DNA of 14,784 nucleotides from Gammaproteobacteria bacterium (GCA_023136715.1 JAGLQT010000093.1:1-14784), one strand, 5' to 3'. Positions 1-8,570 are shown, numbered from the stretch's first letter. The notes: generated by a model not told the origin, from the sequence alone. A program made the numbers and translations.

Positions 1-297
1 ATTTTATGCGAAAGTGAAATGCAGGAGTTTCGTGAGCATAATTATCCGGTACGTTTTTTAGCCAAACGTTTTGCCGCCAAAGAAGCGGTAGCTAAGGCGC
101 TGGGTACAGGATTCTCAGCAGGTATTGGAATGAAGATGATTGCTGTGGCTCATGATGAATCAGGCAGGCCTTTGATTGAGCTGTCTCAAGCCGCGAAGCT
201 GCGTGCGGATGAGTTAGGTATGTCGGCCTCATGGCTTAGTATTTCAGACGAAAAGCATTATGCAACGGCTTTTGTGGTAATGGAGAGAAATAACTAG
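1..297 (+). CDS. acpS: Holo-[acyl-carrier-protein] synthase AcpS (5'-truncated by window edge)
   Basis: AcpS transfers 4'-phosphopantetheine from coenzyme A to a serine of apo-acyl carrier protein in the cytoplasm, activating ACP for fatty acid synthesis. The frame is open to base 1 (Ile-Leu-Cys-Glu-Ser-Glu before the first Met at 19), so that Met is internal and the true start lies outside the window. The stop is TAG at 295-297. The visible 98 residues hold the family core VRFLAKRFAAKEAVAKALGTG, whose Glu in the KEA segment is a metal ligand, and the C-terminal ISDEKHYATAFVV strand. Both closely resemble E. coli AcpS as I recall it. The N-terminal metal-binding Asp region is missing only because of the edge. 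The gene is convergent with the barA-like gene, with 11 bases between stops and no clear terminator. In many Gammaproteobacteria pdxJ lies just upstream, which cannot be checked here. Confidence 0.95.
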   Translation: MLCESEMQEFREHNYPVRFLAKRFAAKEAVAKALGTGFSAGIGMKMIAVAHDESGRPLIELSQAAKLRADELGMSASWLSISDEKHYATAFVVMERNN

Positions 298-308
298 CTT
301 TGTAATGA

Positions 309-3053
309 CTAATCAGAGGTGTCTTGAAGCAGGAGTTCAGCGTGATTGATATTAATTAGTCGCTCAATCTCATTAGTCAGCTGATGTGTACTTGGTGCAA
401 GTCTTTCTAAAATACCATTATCAATGTCAGATTCCAGTTGTTCTGCTGCATTTCTTAAAGCAAGAGTCCCGCAGCAACGAGTAGCTCCGTGTAGTTTATG
501 TGTTTGTTGTCTGAGTTGTTCAATGTCATCTTTAGATAAGGCGTCATTGATGATTTGTAAATGTTCAGGCAACTCATTGATCAGCATATTGGTTAATTCA
601 TTGGCAAGCTGAATATTACCTGCTGCGAGTTCTAAAGCCTCAATTTTGGAAAAAAATTCCGTTTCATTCTTAATTTGCTTTATGGATTGATGTGTATTGT
701 TTTTTAATATCCATTGGTCAATTGTATTTTGAATGCATGCTTCGTTGAACGGTTTTATCAATACATCATTTATCCCACATTGTTTGAATTTCTCCGATTC
801 TTTTGTGGCCATCGCATTAGCAGTTAATGCGATGATTATCGTGCCATCATTATTTTTGTTTTTGCGTATGAGCCTGGAAGTTTCGTAACCATCAAGTTCT
901 GGCATTTGAAGGTCCATGAATATCAGGTCAAAATGATGATTATCTAGCAGGTCAATGGCTTGTTGACCATTTTTAGCAGTAATTGCCTGAGCCCCATTTT
1001 TTTTCAGAATTATTTCAGCCAGCTTTAGATTGATGTCGTTGTCATCAACAATAAGGATGCTTAATGATGACCAATCAAAAAGATTGTCAGGTGTTGATGG
1101 TGTTGATGGTGTTGATGGTGTTGTTTGTATTTTATCAACGTCATGATTGATAAGTTTTGTTAGTGATTGGTTAATCAATTCATGTTTTGAAGAACGGAAT
1201 ATTGCATCATTAAAGCCATAGCTTTTTATGTCTCTGAGGTCTTTGTGTGAGCGAGTGCTGACTATGGCGAGTAGGGGGCAGATGATGTTGCTAGAGGGTA
1301 TTAGTGATTTAATTTGCTTTATGCTCATTCCTGATCTGCATATACTTACAATGATCAGGTCATAGATAGATGAGTCTTCTGGAATTGTATTGAAGTTGCT
1401 AATATTGCAGCCCCAAATTTTTAGCATAGATTGTATGCCTTTTTCGCAGGAGCAATGAGGATCGATAAAACATATTTTTTTGTTGAGTAGTGAATTTTCG
1501 GCGTCATATTCTTGTTCCGTATTTTCGACTGAAATTTTTAAGGTGAATATTGAACCTTTATTGTGTTGGCTTTCGAAAGTAATATCGCCATTTAGCATTT
1601 GAGATAATTTTTTTGATATTACAAGGCCAAGCCCGGTACCACCAAATTTTCTTTCTATGGTTTTGTCTGCTTGAGTGAACGCATTGAATAACCGATCTTG
1701 CTGAACCTGATTCATGCCAATGCCGGTATCTGTGATAGAGAAAATTAATTGTGTTGATGAATCATGTTCTTTATGTGAGCTTATATGCAACGATATAACA
1801 CCATTCTCAGTAAATTTGATGGCGTTTCCAAGCAGGTTAATGAGTATTTGTCTGATGCGTACTGGGTCTGAATTTATGATGTTGGGTGTGCCTTCATCAA
1901 TGTAATAAAAAAGTTCAAGATCCTTTTCGTAGGCAATGGGGATTAATAAATCAATAACTTCCTCAACAATATTGATGGTATTAAATTCAGAGAAATTTAT
2001 TTCTAACTTTCCGGATTCTATTTTTGATAGATCGAGTACATCATCAATAATATTAAGCAAGTTGCTTGCTGATTTTTTAATGATTTCCGAATAATCTCGC
2101 TGCTGAGACTCCAGCTCTGTACTCTCCAGTAATTCTGAAAACCCAAGGATTCCGCCTAGAGGCGTTCGCAATTCATGACTCATATTGGCTAAAAATTCAG
2201 TTTTTGCCTTGCTGGCCTGGATAGCGTTAGATCGAGCAATATCCAGTTCAGCATTTCTTATTTCGAGCTCTTCCATGGTCTCATGAAGTTCTTTGGTTGA
2301 TTCATCGATTTTTTCTTCGAGGTTATCACGAGAGCTTTGTAATTCACTGGCCATAATGTTGACGCATGATTCCAGTATGCCAATGTCTCCAGGAGCTTGC
2401 TCCTTGATACGCGCTTTATAATCGCCTGAAGATATTTTTTTAACTGTATTGGTTAGCGTGTTCACCGGCTGAGATATTTTTTTACTCAAACGAATAGCGA
2501 GTGTCATGCTGGCTAATAATACAAATAATGTTATTAAGCTACCTTTTGCAATAGCTTGAATTTTCTTAGCGTTGATATTTGTTGAGCTAAGGGTTATCTC
2601 TATATAACCAATAATGTTTTCATTGTTGACGGCATTGTTAGCCGTGTCTGGCAGGTTGATATCCAGGGTTTGAGTTTTGATGGCTTCCCTGAATGTGGTG
2701 AGTTCCTCTGAGGCAAGTTGATGCCATATGGATTTTTTTTGTTGTGATAAGTCGGCGTCATTCACTGAAATGAGCACTTCATTGTTTTCGTTAGTAATCT
2801 TAATGCCAATGATGTCATTATCCGATAAGGTGTTTTCCAGGATGGGATTCAGGCTGCTAATATTTCCAGAAAAAACCGCATATTCTGAGGCAGGCGCTAA
2901 TTGCCGAGCAATAATATTCCCTTGCTGAATTTGCGAGTCCGAAAGAAAACTCAGTTGTGAAAGGGTGAAGTAACTGGTTAATACTATGGCTACTACCAGA
3001 ACTGGTAGTAATGCAAGAGTGATAATGTGTTGTCTGATGCCCCAGTTACTCAT
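309..3053 (-). CDS. barA: BarA/GacS-type hybrid sensor histidine kinase
   Basis: Inner-membrane tripartite sensor kinase. In relatives BarA/GacS phosphorylates the response regulator UvrY/GacA, which drives small RNAs that titrate CsrA/RsmA. The 914 residues are close to E. coli BarA (918). Order: membrane segment about 11-31, periplasmic sensor about 32-170, second membrane segment about 171-188, HAMP about 189-241, coiled coil about 240-285, HisKA with SHELRTPLGG (His293), HATPase with the N box (LLGNAIKF, about 407-414), DTGIGM and GGTGLGL, a degenerate receiver-like region about 523-640, a true receiver about 664-783 (Asp670/Asp671, acceptor Asp714 in FMDLQMPE, Lys767), then an Hpt domain with THKLHG (His852). 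All phosphorelay residues are present. The start ATG at 3051-3053 lies 8 bases inside the upstream binding-protein gene, so translation is probably coupled. An (STP)n linker made of 9-base repeats precedes the receiver. Family assignment is strong; the ligand is unknown. Confidence 0.93.
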   Translation of the reverse strand: MSNWGIRQHIITLALLPVLVVAIVLTSYFTLSQLSFLSDSQIQQGNIIARQLAPASEYAVFSGNISSLNPILENTLSDNDIIGIKITNENNEVLISVNDADLSQQKKSIWHQLASEELTTFREAIKTQTLDINLPDTANNAVNNENIIGYIEITLSSTNINAKKIQAIAKGSLITLFVLLASMTLAIRLSKKISQPVNTLTNTVKKISSGDYKARIKEQAPGDIGILESCVNIMASELQSSRDNLEEKIDESTKELHETMEELEIRNAELDIARSNAIQASKAKTEFLANMSHELRTPLGGILGFSELLESTELESQQRDYSEIIKKSASNLLNIIDDVLDLSKIESGKLEINFSEFNTINIVEEVIDLLIPIAYEKDLELFYYIDEGTPNIINSDPVRIRQILINLLGNAIKFTENGVISLHISSHKEHDSSTQLIFSITDTGIGMNQVQQDRLFNAFTQADKTIERKFGGTGLGLVISKKLSQMLNGDITFESQHNKGSIFTLKISVENTEQEYDAENSLLNKKICFIDPHCSCEKGIQSMLKIWGCNISNFNTIPEDSSIYDLIIVSICRSGMSIKQIKSLIPSSNIICPLLAIVSTRSHKDLRDIKSYGFNDAIFRSSKHELINQSLTKLINHDVDKIQTTPSTPSTPSTPDNLFDWSSLSILIVDDNDINLKLAEIILKKNGAQAITAKNGQQAIDLLDNHHFDLIFMDLQMPELDGYETSRLIRKNKNNDGTIIIALTANAMATKESEKFKQCGINDVLIKPFNEACIQNTIDQWILKNNTHQSIKQIKNETEFFSKIEALELAAGNIQLANELTNMLINELPEHLQIINDALSKDDIEQLRQQTHKLHGATRCCGTLALRNAAEQLESDIDNGILERLAPSTHQLTNEIERLININHAELLLQDTSD
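1090..1123. repeat. 9-base tandem repeat inside barA (STP linker)
   Basis: The plus-strand unit ggtgttgat occurs three times perfectly and is followed by seven bases of a fourth copy. On the coding strand it encodes Thr-Pro-Ser repeats (about residues 645-655) in the linker between the degenerate receiver-like region and the catalytic receiver. The period is a multiple of three, so copy-number change would alter linker length without breaking the frame. Confidence 0.9.
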
Positions 3054-3978
3054 GATATTTCTCTTGCAGTTTTTTTGTAAGTATTTTCCTGTCCGGTATC
3101 TGAATGCCGAGTGATCTGGCTACGTTCTTGTTTGTTGTAACATCAAAATACTCAGGGTAGAGATGCGTGTTTATGTTTTCATTATTGTAGTGCTTTTGAA
3201 TGAGTTCTGAAATTTGCCTGCCCAGTTGTTCTGTTGAGCTATGCATTGCAGCTAATGCGCCCGCACGAACAAAGTTTTCTGAGAACCCGATAATGGGTAC
3301 CCTGTGTCTATAAGTGGTGAGCAGGATGCTTTTAATCGTTTTAGCGTTATAAATAGCAGGATCGGGTAGTGCCAGTAGAACACCGCTGCTGGGTAACGAG
3401 GTGTTTAGTGCATCGATGATATTGATATATTCTTTGAGTATGATGGTGTTGAGCTTTAGTTTATATCGTTTTGCACATGAAGCTAAATTTTTGATTAGTG
3501 GCGTGTTTGTAGTTGATAAAAGCACGCTGATTAGCTTCCAATCTGGGTTTAATAATTGTGCTAACGCAAACTGCTGGCAAACTGGCTGAGTCATTGATAG
3601 GTGTGACTCACTTTTATGTTCTGGATCTATATTTGGATTGGTATCGGTAAATACCCTTAATTTTGGATTGGGCAGTTTTTTTTGATCAATGAGCGCAGCA
3701 GCTTCATGTCCTAAACTAATAATCAGGCTGCTGTTAGTGTTTATATTTATCGTCTGTTCGAGGTAAAAAGTTTCTGCTTTAATGTTAGATATTTTTAGAT
3801 TGGACAGGATGTTTTCTACCAGCGATTTATGGTGACTATTGTTGCCCGAACTGACAATAATGACATGTTGTTCGGTAATAGCTTGTGTCGAGTTACAGAA
3901 AAAGCAGGCGAACAAGACTAAGCACCTGATCAGAGCAGGTATGGTCTTATTTGTCATTGTTAATGGGTATCTGACCAT
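3046..3978 (-). CDS. Periplasmic ABC-type substrate-binding protein (PF04392-like)
   Basis: Secreted binding protein of the ABC_sub_bind type. A signal peptide with core ALIRCLVLFACFFC probably ends at STQA (residue 33); no lipobox is evident, so it should be soluble in the periplasm. Family-typical signs are LLALPDPAIYNAKTI (about 201-215), RVPIIGFSENFVRAGALAA (226-244) and the C-terminal YFDVTTNKNVARSLGIQIPD. Cys134 and Cys168 in the mature part could form a disulfide. The start is uncertain: Met1 at 3978 has an AGGA 15 bases upstream, which is far, while Met8 (3957) gives a tidier signal peptide but no ribosome site. The gene lies 36 bases after the TonB receptor gene and overlaps barA by 8 bases. 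No permease or ATPase gene is nearby, so a sensory role feeding the kinase is more likely than transport. That role is inference. Confidence 0.82.
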   Translation of the reverse strand: MVRYPLTMTNKTIPALIRCLVLFACFFCNSTQAITEQHVIIVSSGNNSHHKSLVENILSNLKISNIKAETFYLEQTININTNSSLIISLGHEAAALIDQKKLPNPKLRVFTDTNPNIDPEHKSESHLSMTQPVCQQFALAQLLNPDWKLISVLLSTTNTPLIKNLASCAKRYKLKLNTIILKEYINIIDALNTSLPSSGVLLALPDPAIYNAKTIKSILLTTYRHRVPIIGFSENFVRAGALAAMHSSTEQLGRQISELIQKHYNNENINTHLYPEYFDVTTNKNVARSLGIQIPDRKILTKKLQEKYHE

Positions 3979-4014
3979 TTGTCAGCTATAACATCCTGTT
4001 CTTATATCTGGTGT

Positions 4015-6201
4015 TTATTGGAATGAAATTGAATACTCAATGAATCCAGTTAGGTTATTCTCAGCGAGTGGGCCGCGATTAGGTAACTGGTGGTAGTCAT
4101 TGTATTCATCCAGTAAGTTTTTTAATATCAGTGATAGCTTCGACGTGCTGTTGCTTTGCCTGATTGATCTTGAAATACGTATGTCCATGGCGGTATAGCT
4201 ACTTGGCTGTCTGTTAGGCACATCAAGCCATAGCATTTCATCGGCATAGTAAAAGCCTAAGCTGCCGCTATAGAGTTCGTTGAACTGTTTTATTGCCAGG
4301 AAAGAGGCTGTTCTTTTTGGGGCGGAATTCTCAAATTCTTCGGAAAGTAAATCTCGTGGATTATCATTACTTTTTATCCCCAGAAAAGATACATTGCCGA
4401 AAAAACGAAATGAAGCATCGGGTCGAAAGTCAAATTCAATTTCAACACCGGTCACGTCCGTACTGTCAACATTTTTATGTATACCCGCTTCTCCGTCAAA
4501 GCTGTCAGATGCAACTGGGACGGTTTCTGTTTGAATTAGATCATCCAGGCGATCGTGGAATAAACGGACGTTGAAGAATAATTTGTCGTTTATGAATTGA
4601 CCAAAATATCCAATTTCCCGACTTATGATAGTTTCATGTTCAAGCTTGTCATTGGGTATGATTTGTTGTTCAACAAGAGTGAATCCAATTGGGGTGCCAC
4701 CACTGGTCAGGTCATGACTGAAAACGGTATTGCCAAATTCTTCGCTGATAAATGGACTACGAATTGCTTGTGATATGCCAACCCTTACACTGTGTTTATC
4801 ATTGAACTTATGGATCAGTGCTAGCCTGGGTGAAACTTCTGTATCCAGTGTTTTATTGTCCTCTATAAGTGTGCCAAAGTTGAGCAGGTTTTTTTGATTG
4901 ATTTGCCATTCCGCATTGGCAAATAATCGATAGGTTTCCCTTCTGATGGTTCCCTGGTCAGTAAGGAAGAATGCTGATTTAGCGATATCCTGTTGTGCGC
5001 TGATTCCCCATATCAGCCTAAGATTATCTGTGGTTTGATTGTAGTGGGTGAATTCGAGATTATGCCTTTCCGATTTAAGACCAAAGTCAAGATCGAGAGT
5101 GAAATCATCAATGCCTCCACCTACTTGAACGATTTTTGAAATGGACTGGTCTACTTTATCCTGGCGGTTGTAATAATATTGCACGATAAATGAGTTTTTG
5201 CTGTCTATGGTGTTTTCCAGTTTTAAGAACTGGTGTGCGTTGGTAGTATCGCTATCGCGTACTGGTCTTATGCCACCAATGGAGAAGTTTTCATTGATAT
5301 CCATTGTTGTTTTACCATAGCCCCCCTGATAGGTCAGATGACTGTCATTATTGACCTGGTAATCAACACGGTAGTCGATGGCACCGGTATTGGTATCATC
5401 ATGGTTATCAGCGGTTTCATAATAGGAGTATTGGTAAGCAAGCACATTGTCGTCTACATCATAGGTGCTGATGTTTTTTCTGGCATCCAGGCCATTATCA
5501 TTTTGTGATGTCATGGTAACCCTGTAATCAAGGTCATCACTGCTTCCGCCGTATCGATAGGTCAGGTCTGCAATGTCGTGATTACCTGCCCTGAGCTTGG
5601 CGTAGTGCCCCGGGTCTTCAGAAGCATGTCGTGTGATGATATTGATAACAGCTAAAAATGAATTAGAACCATAGGTAGATGCGTTAGGGCCACGTGAGAC
5701 CTCGATTCGTTCAATATCTTCAATATTGATGGGGATCATATTCCAGTTGACGCCACCGAGCAGTGGTTCGTAGATAGAGCGTCCATCGATCAAAACCTGC
5801 ATTTGTTTTGAATACTGGTTGGTATGGCCATGATAGGCGACAACCAGTTTGTACTCTTCTCCCCATTCATTGTTGCTATTACCAACAACGATGCCGGGAA
5901 CGAGCCTGAGAACTTCCGGGATGGTTCTGGCACCGCTGGCCTCGATAATTTGCCTGTCGATACTGGTGACAGCGATAGGGGCTTCCGATACAGGTTGCTC
6001 CAGGCGGCTGGCAGAGAGCACTACGGGCATTTCAAAGAATAACTCATCTTCGGTGGCCTGTAGTGGCGTGGAGAGCGTTAGAGCTATTGTGGAGAGCGTT
6101 AGAGCTATTACTGAGGAAATTGTAGCGGCTAGGTATCTGGGTGTTTTTGTGTTGTCGTTATACTGCTTGTGGAAGCTCATTATTGTTATCATTAGTGGCA
6201 A
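4015..6201 (-). CDS. TonB-dependent outer-membrane receptor
   Basis: Outer-membrane beta barrel that would import or sense a ligand using TonB-ExbB-ExbD energy. After a signal peptide ending near TPLQA (residue 49), a possible TonB box lies at MPVVLSASR (58-66). The plug spans about 70-192, with ASGARTIPEVLRLVPGI, QVLIDGRSIYEPLLGG, IERIEVSRGPNASTYGSNSF and AVINIIT. The barrel fills the rest with alternating aromatic strands. The protein ends SISFQ, so the usual terminal aromatic is next to last. The start is unclear: the longest form uses TTG at 6201, with in-frame ATGs at 6192 and 6180 and no clear Shine-Dalgarno for any of them. The ATG at 6180 (MSFHKQYN) gives the most ordinary signal peptide. 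It is the first gene of the operon with the binding protein and barA. The ligand (iron chelate, cobalamin or other) cannot be assigned. Confidence 0.93.
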   Translation of the reverse strand: MPLMITIMSFHKQYNDNTKTPRYLAATISSVIALTLSTIALTLSTPLQATEDELFFEMPVVLSASRLEQPVSEAPIAVTSIDRQIIEASGARTIPEVLRLVPGIVVGNSNNEWGEEYKLVVAYHGHTNQYSKQMQVLIDGRSIYEPLLGGVNWNMIPINIEDIERIEVSRGPNASTYGSNSFLAVINIITRHASEDPGHYAKLRAGNHDIADLTYRYGGSSDDLDYRVTMTSQNDNGLDARKNISTYDVDDNVLAYQYSYYETADNHDDTNTGAIDYRVDYQVNNDSHLTYQGGYGKTTMDINENFSIGGIRPVRDSDTTNAHQFLKLENTIDSKNSFIVQYYYNRQDKVDQSISKIVQVGGGIDDFTLDLDFGLKSERHNLEFTHYNQTTDNLRLIWGISAQQDIAKSAFFLTDQGTIRRETYRLFANAEWQINQKNLLNFGTLIEDNKTLDTEVSPRLALIHKFNDKHSVRVGISQAIRSPFISEEFGNTVFSHDLTSGGTPIGFTLVEQQIIPNDKLEHETIISREIGYFGQFINDKLFFNVRLFHDRLDDLIQTETVPVASDSFDGEAGIHKNVDSTDVTGVEIEFDFRPDASFRFFGNVSFLGIKSNDNPRDLLSEEFENSAPKRTASFLAIKQFNELYSGSLGFYYADEMLWLDVPNRQPSSYTAMDIRISRSIRQSNSTSKLSLILKNLLDEYNDYHQLPNRGPLAENNLTGFIEYSISFQ
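6068..6109. repeat. Perfect 21-base tandem duplication in the receptor signal peptide
   Basis: Bases 6068-6088 and 6089-6109 are identical (gtggagagcg followed by ttagagctatt). The duplication is in frame and gives IALTLST twice in the hydrophobic core of the TonB receptor signal peptide (residues 32-45 of the longest form). With no base differences between copies it looks recent. Confidence 0.93.
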
Positions 6202-6247
6202 CGGTGAGCTTGTAATATATACTCTCGACTTCTAGTAGTAAATATCA

Positions 6248-6275
6248 TTATATCGTCATGGTTTTTGGCGACAAA
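6248..6275 (-). promoter_or_regulatory. Candidate sigma-70 promoter of the receptor-binding protein-barA operon
   Basis: On the minus strand a perfect TATAAT (6253-6248) lies 16 bases after TTGTCG (6275-6270, four of six matches to TTGACA). It is 46 to 67 bases upstream of the possible start codons of the TonB receptor. It lies in the 97-base divergent region shared with cysM, so any regulator binding here could affect both. No good -35/-10 pair for cysM was found; a weak TCGACT-16-CATTAT (6225-6252) overlaps this one. Prediction by eye only. Confidence 0.4.
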
Positions 6276-6298
6276 GTATCAAAAATTGGTGAAATTCA

Positions 6299-7186
6299 AT
6301 GTATAAATCTCTGGCTGATTATATTGGTCACACTCCGTTAGTTCGTTTGCAGCGATTAGCTGGCGATACAACAAATACCCTGCTGGTAAAACTGGAAGGC
6401 AATAATCCCGCGGGTTCTGTGAAGGACCGTCCCGCCCTGAATATGATTATTCAGGCTGAGAAGAGAGGAGATATCCAGCCTGGTGATACCTTGATTGAAG
6501 CTACCAGCGGAAACACTGGCATCGCTTTAGCGATGGCAGCGGCGATCAAAGGCTACCGTATGATATTGATTATGCCTGATCATATGAGCGAAGAACGCCG
6601 TGCTGCCATGAAAGCCTATGGTGCGGAACTGATTCTGGTGACCAAGGAACAAAGTATGGAAGGCGCGCGTGATCTTGCGCTGCAAATGCAGCAGGAAGGC
6701 AAGGGCAAGGTGCTGGATCAATTTAATAATGCGGATAACCCGAATGCGCATTACATCAGTACCGGTCCGGAGATTTGGGATCAAACCGAGGGCAAGATTA
6801 CGCATTTTGTCAGTGCCATGGGCACCACGGGCACCATTATGGGCGTATCCCATTTTCTTAAGGAAAAGAACCTCGATATCCAGATTGTTGGTGTGCAGCC
6901 TGAAGAGGGTGCGAGCATCCCGGGCATTCGTCGCTGGCCCGAAGCTTACTTACCCGGTATTTTTGAAGCCAGCCGAGTTGATCGTACACTGGACATTAGC
7001 CAGCAGGCCGCTGAGCAGACGACACGCGATCTTGCCGCTAAAGAGGGTATCTTCTGCGGAATTTCATCAGGTGGCGCAGTAGCGGCTGCTATGCAATTGA
7101 GTCAGGAAGTTGAAAACGCGGTTATCGTTTCAATTATTTGTGATCGCGGTGATCGATATATGTCTACCGGTGTTTTTCCTGCCTAA
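6299..7186 (+). CDS. cysM: Cysteine synthase B (O-acetylserine sulfhydrylase)
   Basis: Cytoplasmic PLP enzyme that makes cysteine from O-acetylserine and sulfide; the CysM isozyme can also use thiosulfate in known relatives. The 295 residues are usual for CysM. GNNPAGSVKDRPA carries the Schiff-base lysine (Lys42), TSGNTGIA (69-76) binds the substrate carboxylate, MGTTGTIMG (174-182) holds the PLP phosphate, and CGISSGG follows at 253-259. RRWPEAYLP (211-219) and the ending CDRGDRYMSTGVF are typical of CysM rather than CysK. The start ATG at 6299 follows ggtgaaattca, a weak ribosome site. It is divergent from the TonB receptor gene and 23 bases ahead of rlmD, so probably co-transcribed with it. 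In Pseudomonas-type gene order cysM is likewise divergent from gacS and followed by rlmD. Confidence 0.96.
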   Translation: MYKSLADYIGHTPLVRLQRLAGDTTNTLLVKLEGNNPAGSVKDRPALNMIIQAEKRGDIQPGDTLIEATSGNTGIALAMAAAIKGYRMILIMPDHMSEERRAAMKAYGAELILVTKEQSMEGARDLALQMQQEGKGKVLDQFNNADNPNAHYISTGPEIWDQTEGKITHFVSAMGTTGTIMGVSHFLKEKNLDIQIVGVQPEEGASIPGIRRWPEAYLPGIFEASRVDRTLDISQQAAEQTTRDLAAKEGIFCGISSGGAVAAAMQLSQEVENAVIVSIICDRGDRYMSTGVFPA

Positions 7187-7209
7187 TCATTTTTTGTTGA
7201 GTTATTGCT

Positions 7210-8553
7210 ATGTCTGATAAACGTCGTCGGCGACGCGCAAAGCGTCTGCCGGAAGAAACCGTCCAGGTCGATATTGAATCTTTATCCGCTGAAGGTCGTG
7301 GTATTGCCCATGTCGATGATCGAACAGTTTTTGTCGACCAGGCATTGGCCGGTGAAACGGTACTATTTAAATATACCAAACTGAGTAAAAATATTGCCGA
7401 AGCTCGGGCGGTAGAAATTCTGAAAGCTTCACCTGACCGTATTGAGCCAAAGTGTAAGGCATTTGAATTGTGTGGAGGCTGTTCGCTACAACATATGGGC
7501 CCAGAAACTCAGCTTGAGTTGAAACAGAAGACCTTTTTAGAGCATCTGGAGCACATTGGTAAGGTCAGCGCAGAAAACCTGCTGCCGCCGCTGACAGGGG
7601 CGCTTTGGGGCTATCGTCATAAAGCACGGCTAAGCGTTCGTTATGTGCGAAAAAAAGACCGGATTATGGTCGGTTTTCGTGAGCGAGGTTCTTCGTTTGT
7701 TACCGATACTGAACAATGTGAAATTCTGCATGCGAGTGTGGGTTATCTTATAACCGAGTTATCTGAATGCATTGGCTCAATGGAAATAAAAGAGCGAATT
7801 CCGCAGATTGAAGTGGCGGTAGGGGATAATCAAACGGTGCTAGTTTTCAGGCACCTTGATCCCATGCCTGCAGCGGATAGAAAAATCTTGCTTGAACTTG
7901 CGAAGCAGCACGAACTGGTTGTTTATTTGCAGGCCGGTTCACCGGATGAGCTTGAGGCTCTGTATCCTGCGCAGCCTGAAGTGCTTTATTACAAACTACC
8001 TAAACACAATGTGCGCGTGGAATTTCAGCCTTCCGACTTTACGCAGGTTAATCCAGAAATAAACCGTAATATGCTGGATTGTGCAATCAACTTTTTAGAG
8101 TTGAATGAAAATGATCAGGTATTAGATTTGTTTTGTGGCCTGGGCAATTTTTCTTTACCTATGGCACGACATTGCGCACATGTGACAGCAGTCGAAGGTG
8201 CTGAGGTCATGGTGAAGAAGGGACGTGAAAATGCGGCCAGGAATAATATTGAAAATATTGAATTCCACATGGCTGATTTGTACAGCGATGAAATTGCAAC
8301 AGCACCCTGGATGAAGAAAAAATATAATAAAATTTTACTGGATCCACCACGTTCCGGTGCCGATGCTGTGATTAGGTACTTAGCAAAAATGGATGCAGAA
8401 CGCATCGTTTATGTTTCCTGTCATCCCGCCACATTGGCGCGTGATGCAGGTGTTCTAGTGAATGAATTGGGTTATCGCTTAAGCGATGCGGGAATCATGG
8501 ATATGTTTCCACATACCAGGCACGTGGAATCTATTGCCGTTTTTGTTAAATAA
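7210..8553 (+). CDS. rlmD: 23S rRNA (uracil(1939)-C5)-methyltransferase RlmD
   Basis: SAM-dependent RNA m5U methyltransferase (formerly RumA) acting on 23S rRNA. Domains: a basic N-terminus (KRRRRRAKR), a TRAM domain about 13-72 (SLSAEGRGIAHVD), a [4Fe-4S] site formed by Cys82, Cys88, Cys91 and Cys170, then the Rossmann methyltransferase domain with VLDLFCGLGNFSLPMA (304-319), LLDPPRSGA (376-384), the catalytic Cys404 in YVSCHPATLARD, and the general base Glu440 in HTRHVESIAVF. The 447 residues match the family. It follows cysM by 23 bases with only a weak GAG ribosome site, and ends 17 bases before a strong hairpin. In E. coli and Pseudomonas relA follows this gene; here it does not. Confidence 0.96.
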   Translation: MSDKRRRRRAKRLPEETVQVDIESLSAEGRGIAHVDDRTVFVDQALAGETVLFKYTKLSKNIAEARAVEILKASPDRIEPKCKAFELCGGCSLQHMGPETQLELKQKTFLEHLEHIGKVSAENLLPPLTGALWGYRHKARLSVRYVRKKDRIMVGFRERGSSFVTDTEQCEILHASVGYLITELSECIGSMEIKERIPQIEVAVGDNQTVLVFRHLDPMPAADRKILLELAKQHELVVYLQAGSPDELEALYPAQPEVLYYKLPKHNVRVEFQPSDFTQVNPEINRNMLDCAINFLELNENDQVLDLFCGLGNFSLPMARHCAHVTAVEGAEVMVKKGRENAARNNIENIEFHMADLYSDEIATAPWMKKKYNKILLDPPRSGADAVIRYLAKMDAERIVYVSCHPATLARDAGVLVNELGYRLSDAGIMDMFPHTRHVESIAVFVK

Positions 8554-8570
8554 ATTTTGCGAATTAAAGT

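Noticed and set aside
1090..1123. CRISPR-like array
   Set aside because: The short repeat is a contiguous 9-base coding minisatellite without spacers.
3046..6201. Complete ABC importer operon
   Set aside because: Only a binding protein is present; no permease or ATPase gene lies in or near the operon.
5849..6235. 128-codon open frame on the plus strand opposite the TonB receptor start
   Set aside because: Antisense to a convincing signal peptide and plug domain; its composition is that of a shadow frame, there is no ribosome site, and no recognisable protein features.
6225..6252. Weak plus-strand promoter-like pair TCGACT-16-CATTAT ahead of cysM
   Set aside because: Only four of six matches in each box, and it overlaps the better minus-strand -10; not listed as a feature.
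6669..7082. 137-codon plus-strand frame within cysM
   Set aside because: Lies wholly inside the well-conserved cysM in another frame; Arg-rich shadow with no independent support.
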